Shown here piece by piece: positions 1-5,675 of a stretch of 8,434 bases of DNA (positions are counted from its first letter, which is position 1; each line of letters starts with the position of its first letter). This stretch comes from CAZIOQ01 sp964540975 (GTDB lineage Bacteria; Patescibacteriota; Microgenomatia; UBA12405; UBA6130), in NCBI GenBank assembly GCA_964540975.1, contig CAZIOQ010000053.1, positions 1 through 8,434 of the forward strand, in the 5' to 3' direction. The notes below the pieces were generated by a model that did not search any database, was not told the origin of the DNA, and was given only the letters and a program-made list of their open reading frames with translations. A program made the translations under genes and the position numbers.

Positions 1-206
1 CGCCCGTGACGTCCTTTTCTTATCCGACAGGCCGCTTTAATCAAAAAATTATTACATTGGTTCAGCAAGCCGGTTATCAAGAAGCAGTCACTACCCGTTT
101 TGCTCTGACAGAAAAAAGTCAAGAGCGCTATCAATTACCCCGCGTAAGGGTAAGCGGCTCTGATTCTTTGGCTTCTTTTATCAAAAAGTTTTCTTTTTTT
201 AAATAG
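1..206 (+). CDS. C-terminal end of a polysaccharide deacetylase (NodB-homology) family protein, partial
   Basis: The frame is open to the window edge (whole codons from base 3), so this is the tail of a gene whose start lies outside; the GTG at 6 is probably internal. About 67 residues are visible, ending at a TAG. The tail reads FSYPTGRFN, then a stretch like lvqqAGYqeAvTT, then LPRVRVSGSDSL. This pattern is familiar from the last strands of NodB-type deacetylases: a (F)xYPxGxxN turn, an 'aGy..avtt' helix-strand, and a closing 'LpRvrv' segment. These enzymes remove acetyl groups from surface or cell-wall glycans and are usually exported or membrane-anchored. The metal-binding motifs would lie upstream and cannot be checked. 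No T-tract terminator follows on this strand. The family call is fairly confident; the substrate is unknown. Confidence 0.7.
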   Translation, partial: PVTSFSYPTGRFNQKIITLVQQAGYQEAVTTRFALTEKSQERYQLPRVRVSGSDSLASFIKKFSFFK

Positions 207-290
207 GATTTATTTTTGCCCGTCCTCGCTTCCACTTCCGCCCGCTTTGCGGGCGCGCCGCCGCTGAACTTATTATATACAAAAATAAAA
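207..290. other. GC-rich intergenic segment with a perfect short hairpin
   Basis: This gap lies between the deacetylase stop and the alkD terminator. An AT-rich background gives way at about 219-266 to a GC-rich block. It contains the perfect inverted repeat GCCCGC-TTT-GCGGGC (240-254), directly followed by another GC-rich run. No T-tract follows on either strand, so it does not look like an intrinsic terminator. The 10-mer CCGCTTTGCG inside it recurs at 1164-1173, and CCTCGCTTC (224-232) recurs inverted at 1295-1303. This hints at a dispersed intergenic repeat family, but two sites in one window are not enough to define one. Confidence 0.45.
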
Positions 291-320
291 AACGGGGCGC
301 AACGTTCTTCTCACCCCGTT
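281..320 (-). terminator. Rho-independent terminator of the alkD transcript
   Basis: Read on the - strand, the alkD stop is followed one base later by AACGGGG (320-314). A 16-base loop comes next, then CCCCGTT (297-291), then a run of T with one interruption (292-281). A 7-bp GC-rich stem plus T-tract directly after a stop codon is a classic intrinsic terminator. On the + strand the second arm is followed by ATTAAAG rather than T, so it should work only in the alkD direction. Confidence 0.85.
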
Positions 321-321
321 A

Positions 322-900
322 TTAAAGAACTTCTCTTTGTAGCCAGTGTATTGCTTTTTTAAGAATCAGTTCTTGTTCCTCGCCAAAAAAGGAAAGCATT
401 TGAGAAGCAATTCTTTGCCAATCTTCAATCTTGTTTTTGAGTTTCACTATTGTTACTAAAGCAGCCCTTTTCAGCCAAATATTTCTAGATTTTGCCCAAG
501 CATCCAAACTTTTTATTTCTCTTGGCGAATGTTTTAATACTTTCGCGACGACTTCGCTACTTATCGTATCGCAGGTTGCCCAATTATCAACGTACTCTTT
601 AATCAATTCTTCAATTTCAGAAATATTTATCTTTTCCTCCGTTTTAAGAAAAAGGTCCACAGCCATTTGATTCTCAAACACTTTTGTTGACATCAACTCT
701 TTGATAATCTCTCGCCACTTTTCTTTTGAAAACCGCTTGAAATATTCTTTAGCAATTTTTCTAATTTCTCGGACTTTCACTCCATAGGAAACAACCTCTT
801 TGCCAATTAATCTATTTCGTCTCTGTGCGAATTTTTTTTCTCCTGATTTCTTTAGATCCTTATCAATAAGAATAGAAATTTTGTTACTTAAATTTGCCAT
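322..900 (-). CDS. DNA alkylation repair protein, AlkD family (short C-terminus)
   Basis: A 192-residue, lysine-rich, all-helical protein resembling AlkD glycosylases. These are HEAT-like-repeat enzymes that excise alkylated purines such as 3- and 7-alkyl bases without flipping the base. Family signatures are the YGVKVREIRKIAKEY helix (residues 39-53), VDNWATCDTIS (104-114) and SRNIWLKRAALV (138-149). Aligned by eye to the Bacillus cereus enzyme (about 237 residues), the active-site Trp, Asp, Arg and Trp correspond to W107, D111, R145 and W186. The protein stops six residues after W186, so about 45 C-terminal residues are missing; the terminator follows at once, so this end is genuine. The ATG at 900 is preceded by the strong ribosome binding site AAAGGAG with a 9-base spacer, the best in the window. 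Its first codons overlap a start-less open frame upstream. The family is confident; activity of the short form is inference. Confidence 0.85.
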   Translation of the reverse strand: MANLSNKISILIDKDLKKSGEKKFAQRRNRLIGKEVVSYGVKVREIRKIAKEYFKRFSKEKWREIIKELMSTKVFENQMAVDLFLKTEEKINISEIEELIKEYVDNWATCDTISSEVVAKVLKHSPREIKSLDAWAKSRNIWLKRAALVTIVKLKNKIEDWQRIASQMLSFFGEEQELILKKAIHWLQREVL

Positions 901-1078
901 AGATTGTCACTCCTTTTAAGTTATTAATCCCTGTGTCCTCCTCCAATTCATTTTCAATCTTTACACCTTTCTTTTTTAACAATTTATTTAATTCGCTAGA
1001 CCGAAGGAACCATAAATTTCGAGTATTGATTTTGGTAAAAGTAGTTCTACCTCGAGTATCCCTTATGATATAAAATTC
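884..1078 (-). pseudogene. Start-less 64-codon open frame upstream of alkD, possible gene remnant
   Basis: Reading the - strand from 1078 gives 64 sense codons and a TAA at 886-884. The residues look like a real protein end: EFYIIRDTRGRTTFTKIN, then NLWFLRSSELNKLLKKKG, and finally INNLKGVTIYGKFK. No ATG, GTG or TTG occurs near its beginning. It is preceded in frame by a TAA (1081-1079), and before that by an ATG-initiated stretch of 19 codons (1138-1082, MKFLQSWMELRKELNGYLW). The frame therefore looks like the 3' part of a small gene broken by a stop or frameshift, or a gene starting at a rare codon such as ATA or ATC. Its last 17 bases overlap the alkD coding start, as in a coupled operon. 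I do not recognise the family. Chance openness is possible, because AT-rich DNA rarely keeps 64 open codons but can. Confidence 0.35.
910..916 (-). promoter_or_regulatory. Strong ribosome binding site of the alkD-like gene
   Basis: On the - strand AAAGGAG (916-910) lies 9 bases before the ATG at 900. It fixes the alkD start. It also stands out because the other genes whose starts are visible here lack a comparable purine-rich site at the usual distance. Confidence 0.7.
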
Positions 1079-1173
1079 TTACCAGAGGTATCCGTTCAAT
1101 TCCTTTCTTAATTCCATCCAACTTTGCAAAAACTTCATTTTGACTGCTAATCAAGCACAAATGCCGCTTTGCG

Positions 1174-1203
1174 AGGAAATTTTTCCGAAAAGAAAAATTT
1201 CCT
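1174..1203. repeat. Perfect 12-bp inverted repeat (stem-loop 1)
   Basis: AGGAAATTTTTC (1174-1185) is followed by the 6-base loop CGAAAA and its exact reverse complement GAAAAATTTCCT (1192-1203). A perfect 12-bp stem with a short loop is unlikely by chance. It has no adjoining gene end on the + strand. On the - strand it is the last stem-loop of the series downstream of tRNA-Gln. Confidence 0.75.
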
Positions 1204-1221
1204 GAAAAAGATTGGCTCGAA

Positions 1222-1241
1222 CCCGCTCCTGCGGGAGTGGG
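1222..1241. repeat. GC-rich 8-bp hairpin with a 4-base loop (stem-loop 2)
   Basis: CCCGCTCC (1222-1229) pairs with GGAGTGGG (1234-1241) across the loop TGCG, with one G-T wobble when read on the + strand. On the + strand it is followed by AGGTTTTTG, which superficially resembles a terminator, but no + strand gene ends here. It abuts stem-loop 3 with no spacer. Confidence 0.65.
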
Positions 1242-1267
1242 AGGTTTTTGTAGAATACAAAAAACCT
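1242..1267. repeat. 11-bp inverted repeat with a 3-base loop and one bulge (stem-loop 3)
   Basis: AGGTTTTTGTA (1242-1252), loop GAA, then TACAAAAAACCT (1256-1267) forms an 11-bp stem with a single extra A. It starts at the base after stem-loop 2, so the two could stack in RNA. Confidence 0.65.
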
Positions 1268-1288
1268 TGGAAATTGCTTGAAAATTCA

Positions 1289-1327
1289 TCCGCCGAAGCG
1301 AGGGGCGAAACCCCGAGCGGAGGCGGG
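1289..1327. repeat. GC-rich nested inverted repeat (stem-loop 4)
   Basis: The outer arms are TCCGCC (1289-1294) and GGCGGG (1322-1327), pairing with one wobble. An inner hairpin is GGGG-CGAAA-CCCC (1302-1314), and partly paired segments lie between. It lies 20 bases beyond the tRNA-Gln CCA end. There is no T-tract after it on the - strand, so it is a poor intrinsic terminator for the tRNA, although it could stop RNA 3' trimming. The GAAGCGAGG at 1295-1303 is the inverse of CCTCGCTTC at 224-232. Confidence 0.6.
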
Positions 1328-1346
1328 AAACAAAAACTTTACAAAT

Positions 1347-1420
1347 TGGCTGCCGGGCGTGGAGTCGAACCACAATTGGACGGTTCAGAGCCGTCTGTCC
1401 TACCATTAGACGACCCGGCA
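1347..1420 (-). tRNA. tRNA-Gln (anticodon CUG)
   Basis: On the - strand this gives a complete 74-base cloverleaf. The acceptor TGCCGGG pairs with CCCGGCA. The D-arm is GTCT/GGAC around AATGGTA, and the anticodon stem is GACGG/CCGTC with loop CTCTGAA. The T-arm is TGTGG/CCACG with loop TTCGACT. The discriminator is G and the CCA is encoded. The central loop triplet CTG reads CAG glutamine codons, and the U1-A72 pair with G73 is typical of tRNA-Gln. A tRNA with C34 reads CAG only, so CAA must be read by another tRNA elsewhere in the genome. Confidence 0.95.
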
Positions 1421-1435
1421 ATCTAATTTAAACTT

Positions 1436-1444
1436 ATTTTATCA
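1436..1444 (-). promoter_or_regulatory. Candidate extended -10 promoter of tRNA-Gln
   Basis: On the - strand TGA-TAAAAT (1444-1436) matches an extended -10 element, with the hexamer 5/6 to TATAAT. It would start transcription about 9 bases before the mature tRNA 5' end at 1420. I see no good -35 at the right distance, which is common for extended -10 promoters. The background is AT-rich, so the support is only moderate. Confidence 0.4.
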
Positions 1445-1472
1445 TTTTTTGATTTGAAATAAAAATTCCTTC

Positions 1473-1501
1473 TTTAATAATAATTATTAATAGGCTAAAA
1501 T
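1473..1501 (+). promoter_or_regulatory. Weak candidate promoter for the HIT-like gene
   Basis: TAAAAT (1496-1501) could be a -10 hexamer, 17 bases after the poor -35 TTTAAT (1473-1478). The predicted start near 1508 would leave a leader of about 37 bases before the ATG at 1545. A 12-bp palindrome, TAATAATTATTA, lies in the spacer and might be an operator or simply a product of AT-richness. Confidence 0.25.
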
Positions 1502-1544
1502 CTACTAGCGAGAAAATTAATATTATTGACTGAAGAAAATTTAT

Positions 1545-2825
1545 ATGCCTAAAATAGTTTTAGGTTTTCCAAGGACTATTTATCAAGTTCGCGAAGAAGA
1601 AATACCAGAACTTAAGGGTAAATTTCTTGATCCCTGGAGCTCTTTGAAACCAGCCTTTTTAAGAAAAAGAATTGCTAATGAAATTATTGCTTTGTTTGTT
1701 AGGAAGAAAAATAAACTTGAATTTGAGCCATTTTTTCATTTAAAGAATGGTTTGATTGATCCTTCCCAAATAACTAATCATTGGGCTCTTGTTTTTCCTA
1801 AAAGAAGCTATCTCCCTTGGCAATATCCCCATCTCCAACTTTGGTATTTAACCAACCATTTTGTTCCTTCGTTAAAATTTATGTCTGATGAGGAAATCAA
1901 AACATTATCTAAAATAACTTTATTAATAAAAGATATTTTTGTTAACTTTTCAAAAAAAATGCAAGGAGGTAATTTTTGTTTTGGCTATAATGCTACTCCC
2001 TTTTCTTTTATTAGAGATCCTGAAGGACAATATTATGCCGGTGGGCAATCAGTTCGGGTTTTCCATGCACATTTTCTTTTGATGCCACCAGAAAGCCAAA
2101 TGAAAAAAATTGCTATTGACGAAAAGGAGTCATTCCTCATTTATCCCACAGATTTTTCTAAAAAATTATTTAAGTTAATATTTGGTGCTCCAACAATTGC
2201 TAAAAAAGTTTTTCAAGATACAAAATTTGTTTTTGATGAAAGAGGAGTAGTGGCAAGAATTGGGGATGATTACCAAAGATTATGGTTTCTTTTGAAAAAA
2301 ATTGATGAGATTTTTTATCAGATTCAGTTAATATTAATTTATGCTTTTTATCAAGATGGGGAAAAATTTATCTTTCAAATTGAAAAATTTATTACTACCC
2401 AAAACATCGCTTCGGTAGAAAAAAGATTGGGAGAATTAATCTTGGTTGGTAAAGAAAGAAGTTTGTCAGAAATTAAGGCTTATATTGTTGAAGGTCTAGA
2501 AAGATTTGCCAAACATAATCAAGTTAAATTTTCCAAAAAAGATATTGATGATTTATTAGAAACTTTATTTTTAGATGAAAATGGCGACCTCTCTTCTAAT
2601 GTGTTTGGGGCACCAACTGTTTTACGACCAGGAATGGGATATGGATGTCTAGCAAAGCTTTCTAGGAATAAATTGGATGTTAAAATTACTCCTTTAGATG
2701 TTTTAGGTTCTAAGGGCTTGATGGAAGCATCCGGATATTGGTTTGAAAGAAAGATTGAAGTTGATCAATTTCCTCAATGGCTAAATTTAATTGCTCAAGA
2801 ATTAGTCAGTAAGTTAAAAAAATGA
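1545..2825 (+). CDS. Uncharacterised protein with a HIT/GalT-like histidine motif
   Basis: A 426-residue soluble protein with no signal peptide or obvious membrane segment. I do not recognise a named family. Residues 78-110 (NHWALVFPKR...LWYLTNHFVPSL) resemble the N-terminal strand-helix of HIT-superfamily nucleotide-binding proteins. Residues 147-182 include GYN, GGQSV (166-170) and FHAHFLLMPP (173-182). HINT proteins have GGQSV followed by HxHxH; here two residues are inserted and the triad is H174-x-H176-x-L178. The middle histidine, the usual nucleophile for nucleotidyl transfer or hydrolysis, is kept, and the third histidine is Leu. GalT and Ap4A phosphorylase also vary at that position, usually with Gln. 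The C-terminal 240 residues match nothing I know, but FGAPT occurs twice (213-217 and 354-358). The ATG at 1545 has only a weak purine stretch upstream. The gene stands alone and converges on the ABC operon. The HIT link is an inference from motifs; the substrate is unknown. Confidence 0.6.
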   Translation: MPKIVLGFPRTIYQVREEEIPELKGKFLDPWSSLKPAFLRKRIANEIIALFVRKKNKLEFEPFFHLKNGLIDPSQITNHWALVFPKRSYLPWQYPHLQLWYLTNHFVPSLKFMSDEEIKTLSKITLLIKDIFVNFSKKMQGGNFCFGYNATPFSFIRDPEGQYYAGGQSVRVFHAHFLLMPPESQMKKIAIDEKESFLIYPTDFSKKLFKLIFGAPTIAKKVFQDTKFVFDERGVVARIGDDYQRLWFLLKKIDEIFYQIQLILIYAFYQDGEKFIFQIEKFITTQNIASVEKRLGELILVGKERSLSEIKAYIVEGLERFAKHNQVKFSKKDIDDLLETLFLDENGDLSSNVFGAPTVLRPGMGYGCLAKLSRNKLDVKITPLDVLGSKGLMEASGYWFERKIEVDQFPQWLNLIAQELVSKLKK

Positions 2826-2871
2826 TAGGTATGAAATAAAGCTTCTGGGAGGGAAAACACCATTTCTATAT

Positions 2872-3417
2872 TTATGGGAAAGCAGTTGGATTGTTTTGAG
2901 CCGGAGTTGAGTTGGCTTTCCATTCAATATTTTCTACTCTTGTCTTTAAGTAAGCGGGAATAAGCCAAACTTTATTTTCATCAGGAAATTTTATAAAATT
3001 TCCATTTCTAGCATAAGAAAGGCTACCAATAATAATTTCTTGCTGAAGATTACCAGAACTTATTTTTAAGATAGGTGCTTCTTGATCTATCCCAAGTCGA
3101 GAAAAATTTTTAGGGTTTTCGGAAGCAATACTTAATTGATTGATTGTTTTTAGAGCTTCTAGGAGTGAAGCTACTTTTCTTTCATCGGCAGGAATATTGT
3201 TTTGGGAAGTGATGATCCATTGGTTATCTTTTTTTTCCAAAATCACTGCTGGTTTCTCCTTTTCTTTAATAGAAATTTTGTCGATATTTCCAAGGTTAAG
3301 AGATATTTTTTTGCTTTCTGGCAAAGTTTTTTGTCTTTGTTGACGAATTAAAAATAAACAAAAAGATCCAAGCAATAAGATAATCCCAATAGTAATAATT
3401 AAAAATTTATTTCTCAT
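2872..3417 (-). CDS. DUF4340 domain protein, short form, last gene of the ABC operon
   Basis: A 181-residue protein with one N-terminal membrane segment (about residues 5-24) and the rest outside the cytoplasm. The first part of the soluble region (NIDKISIKEKEKPAVILEKK, then DNQWIIT, then a helix with DERKVASLLEALKTI, then FSRLGID) follows the DUF4340 pattern. That pattern combines 'v..i.i......v.l.k..g.W.i' strands with a 'd...v..ll..l..l' helix. DUF4340 proteins are often 300 residues or more with repeated units; this one holds a single unit and ends in a polar Pro/Asn tail. Its ATG directly follows the TAA of the GldG-like gene with no spacer, so it is probably translated by reinitiation. 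In known clusters DUF4340 accompanies GldG-type proteins, with unknown function. It probably joins the ABC complex at the outer face of the membrane. Confidence 0.75.
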   Translation of the reverse strand: MRNKFLIITIGIILLLGSFCLFLIRQQRQKTLPESKKISLNLGNIDKISIKEKEKPAVILEKKDNQWIITSQNNIPADERKVASLLEALKTINQLSIASENPKNFSRLGIDQEAPILKISSGNLQQEIIIGSLSYARNGNFIKFPDENKVWLIPAYLKTRVENIEWKANSTPAQNNPTAFP

Positions 3418-4971
3418 TTAAAATTTTTCTTGAAGAATAATTTTTTTTCTAATCAAAAACACGAGAAAATAAGCTATAAAGGAAACAAATAGGGGCGCAG
3501 TTAAGTTAATAATTTTTATCAATTGTTTTTGTTTATCCTGAGGAATATTTATTGGGTATAAGGCTAAAGTTTTGCTCCTTATTTGGTTAAGATCTTCTTC
3601 TTGGGTTAAAAAGTCAACTAAATTCATAAAAAAGACCAAATTTTCTTGATTATTAGAGATACTCTCATCATTAATAAAATCTGCATCAGAGACAACGACC
3701 ATTTTCAGCTGATTTTGGTTAGAAATTAAACCGTCTTCGCCTATTTGTTTGATTAAATTGTTTGGATTTTTATCAGCAAAAAATGAGGCCATTTTTTGAT
3801 TTTGGAAACCGACGATTATTTTTTCTCCTTGATTTTCAATTTTTTCTTTTCCAAAATCTCTATTTGGAAGCAAGATTGGATTTTTCTCTTCCCAAGAATA
3901 AGGAGTTGTTTTTACTAACCAAATCGCATTTTTTTCTAGTTCTATTGGAGAGACCCAATTAAAAATAAGAGTATTAATTCCCGCTAAAGGAGTGAATTCT
4001 TTGTTAATTCTGTTTTGTAAGATTTTGACCCAAAATGGGTAAGCGGTAATAAAAGAATTGCCTGTTTGATCCCTGAAACTAGCAATTACTGCCGATGGAT
4101 CCAAAATTAAACTATCTTTTATTTTAAATCCATAATAAGTTAGCAGGTCATTAAGATTATTATCTGACTTATTGGGAATTAAAGAATTATCAACGTTAAT
4201 CTTATCAATTAGTAGTATTACCCCTTTGCCACTTTGAATTATTTGATCCAAAACCAATTTACTTCTTTCTAAGAATTTTTCTTTTGGATTATTAATAATC
4301 AAAAGATCAATATTTTTATTGAAGGTAGCATTCTTGTCGCCTAAATCGACAATCTGCCATTGATAAGATTGAGAAATAATTTTGGTCGCAATTTCTAGTT
4401 GACTTGGTGAATTTTCTTGGTGACCAGCGGCAAAAGCAATAGTTTTTAACTTTTCACTGGTAACTTTCTTAATTGTTGAAGTAAGATAATATTCCAAATT
4501 GGCAAAATTTTCTAAAGTAGGAATGACTTCACTTTTATCTTGATAAGCAATAGCAACAGCAAAATATCCTTGGCTCACTTGAAATTTATCATTTTCGATG
4601 GTTGAGAATTGAATCGGCCCCAAACCAATTCTATTTGCTTCTTGTTTGGCTTGTTCGTTTTTATTTGGATCTAAAACTGTTACTTTTATCTTGTGACCGG
4701 ATAAATTTTGATAGTTATTCAGGAACAATAAAAGATTGTCCTTAAGCGAGGATAATTGGAGTGGGAGTTGTTCCGAAACAAAAGCTTTAATTTCTACCAC
4801 ATCGTCTAATTGAGAGACTATTTTTTTTGTTATTGGTGAGAGGGAATGAATTTTATTTTTGGTTAGATCCAATTGAGGATGAATAAAAGAAAAAATAATA
4901 TTGCCCAGAATAACGATAATTAGCGAATTGATGGTCCCGAAGAGCCAGACAAAGTTTAGTTTACTCTTCAT
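3418..4971 (-). CDS. GldG-like ABC transporter auxiliary membrane protein
   Basis: A 517-residue protein anchored by membrane segments at each end (about residues 8-30 and 488-508), with a large extracytoplasmic region between. The start of that region, QLDLTKNKIHSLSPITKKIVSQLDDVVEIKAFVSEQLP (33-70), is the typical opening of the GldG/ABC-transporter auxiliary family. AGHQE (182-186) matches the family 'tGHgE' turn, and VVVSDADFINDE (425-436) matches the later 'v.SDadf..n' segment. GldG works with the ATPase GldA and permease GldF in Bacteroidetes gliding, but homologues occur in many non-gliding bacteria with unknown cargo. The ATG overlaps the permease stop as ATGA, so translation is coupled. 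The length is in the usual range and nothing looks broken. Gliding in this organism should not be assumed. Confidence 0.85.
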   Translation of the reverse strand: MKSKLNFVWLFGTINSLIIVILGNIIFSFIHPQLDLTKNKIHSLSPITKKIVSQLDDVVEIKAFVSEQLPLQLSSLKDNLLLFLNNYQNLSGHKIKVTVLDPNKNEQAKQEANRIGLGPIQFSTIENDKFQVSQGYFAVAIAYQDKSEVIPTLENFANLEYYLTSTIKKVTSEKLKTIAFAAGHQENSPSQLEIATKIISQSYQWQIVDLGDKNATFNKNIDLLIINNPKEKFLERSKLVLDQIIQSGKGVILLIDKINVDNSLIPNKSDNNLNDLLTYYGFKIKDSLILDPSAVIASFRDQTGNSFITAYPFWVKILQNRINKEFTPLAGINTLIFNWVSPIELEKNAIWLVKTTPYSWEEKNPILLPNRDFGKEKIENQGEKIIVGFQNQKMASFFADKNPNNLIKQIGEDGLISNQNQLKMVVVSDADFINDESISNNQENLVFFMNLVDFLTQEEDLNQIRSKTLALYPINIPQDKQKQLIKIINLTAPLFVSFIAYFLVFLIRKKIILQEKF

Positions 4972-5675
4972 TTCTTTTTTAATCTAATATAAGCCAGACT
5001 AAGAAAAATTGTTATCCAAGAAATAAAAAACCAAAGACTTTTGCCAGTCAAAAGACCAGTAGCAATTTCTTCATAATGTGATCTCAAACTCAAAAACTCA
5101 AAAAAATTTTTTATTTGAAAAGGCAGCTTCATTAAGAAAAATTCTTGATTAAATAGATCATTAATAAAAAGGACAACAAAAGAGATAAAAAAGGCAGCAG
5201 TTTGTTGATTAATTAAGCCAGAAATAAAAATTCCTAAAGATAAATAGCTAGCACTTAACCAAAGAGCTCCAAGATAGCCACTAGCGATCAAGCCAAAATC
5301 AGGGTTGCCAAGGAGAAAAACAGTAATTGCTGAGCTGATAGTGGTTAATAGGGCAAAAAAGATGAGACTAAGGCCAGCAAAAAATTTAGCCAAAATAATT
5401 TCTATTTCGTTTATTGGTAAGCTGAGTAAAATTTCCCAAGTGCCTTTTTTCTTTTCTTCACTTAATAAACTCATTGATAAGGCCGGGATTAAAAAAAGAA
5501 GCAAAAAAGGAAGATTGTCAAAAAATTGATTTAAAGTTGCTTGTTGAATTAAAAAAAAGTTCTGGAAAAATAACCAATTATTAATCAAGCCAAAAAGAGC
5601 AATAAAAATAAAATTTGTTGGCGTATAAAGATAATTTTTGAGTTCTTTTTTGTAGAGAGTGGGAAAGTTATTCAT
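4968..5675 (-). CDS. ABC-2 type transporter permease (GldF-like)
   Basis: A 235-residue membrane protein with six likely membrane segments, at about residues 22-43, 54-72, 97-122, 128-152, 158-176 and 212-231. Between the second and third lies EEKKKGTWEILLSLPI (73-88), the cytoplasmic 'EEk..GT.e.Lls.Pi' signature of ABC-2 permeases, which contacts the ATPase. The N-terminal YKKELKNYLYTP also fits this family. Its ATG lies inside the ATPase gene end (8-base overlap), and its TGA overlaps the next gene by four bases. It should form the transmembrane channel of the complex, presumably as a dimer with two ATPase subunits. The substrate is unknown. Confidence 0.85.
   Translation of the reverse strand: MNNFPTLYKKELKNYLYTPTNFIFIALFGLINNWLFFQNFFLIQQATLNQFFDNLPFLLLFLIPALSMSLLSEEKKKGTWEILLSLPINEIEIILAKFFAGLSLIFFALLTTISSAITVFLLGNPDFGLIASGYLGALWLSASYLSLGIFISGLINQQTAAFFISFVVLFINDLFNQEFFLMKLPFQIKNFFEFLSLRSHYEEIATGLLTGKSLWFFISWITIFLSLAYIRLKKK

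Larger units (their letters stand above)
1139..1346. other. Non-coding interval between tRNA-Gln and the alkD region, rich in stem-loops
   Basis: No convincing gene is seen here. Open frames cross it on both strands, but their translations are low-complexity and they run through the tRNA. The stretch is dominated by four consecutive inverted repeats between 1174 and 1327, listed separately. It also carries the 10-mer CCGCTTTGCG (1164-1173), shared with the GC-rich segment near 242. Local GC content is high at 1222-1241 and 1290-1327 against an AT-rich background. Confidence 0.5.

Noticed and set aside
1205..1240. On the - strand, GGGTTCGAGCC near 1225-1214 resembles a tRNA T-arm, suggesting a second or partial tRNA or an attachment site
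   Set aside because: No acceptor, D or anticodon stems can be drawn around it, no CCA follows, and it is not a copy of the tRNA-Gln 3' end. The bases are better explained by the GC-rich hairpin.
1222..1250. GC hairpin followed by TTTTT on the + strand as an intrinsic terminator
   Set aside because: No + strand gene ends upstream; the deacetylase ends a kilobase away and the intervening genes are on the other strand. The T-run is also offset from the stem by three bases.
1047..1426. Overlapping open frames on both strands crossing the tRNA-Gln gene
   Set aside because: Both translations run through the tRNA and the stem-loop cluster, have low-complexity composition, and resemble no protein family. 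They are open because of the local base composition.
2823..2828. TGA directly followed by TAG at the end of the HIT-like gene, suggesting UGA recoding as in some Patescibacteria
   Set aside because: The permease stop is a TGA in an ATGA overlap with the next start, which fits UGA as a true stop, and no gene here needs UGA read as an amino acid.
2826..2871. A terminator between the convergent HIT-like and DUF4340 genes
   Set aside because: Only a weak imperfect stem with a loop of about 24 bases can be drawn, without a good GC stem, although a T-run follows on the - strand. It does not meet the standard for an intrinsic terminator.
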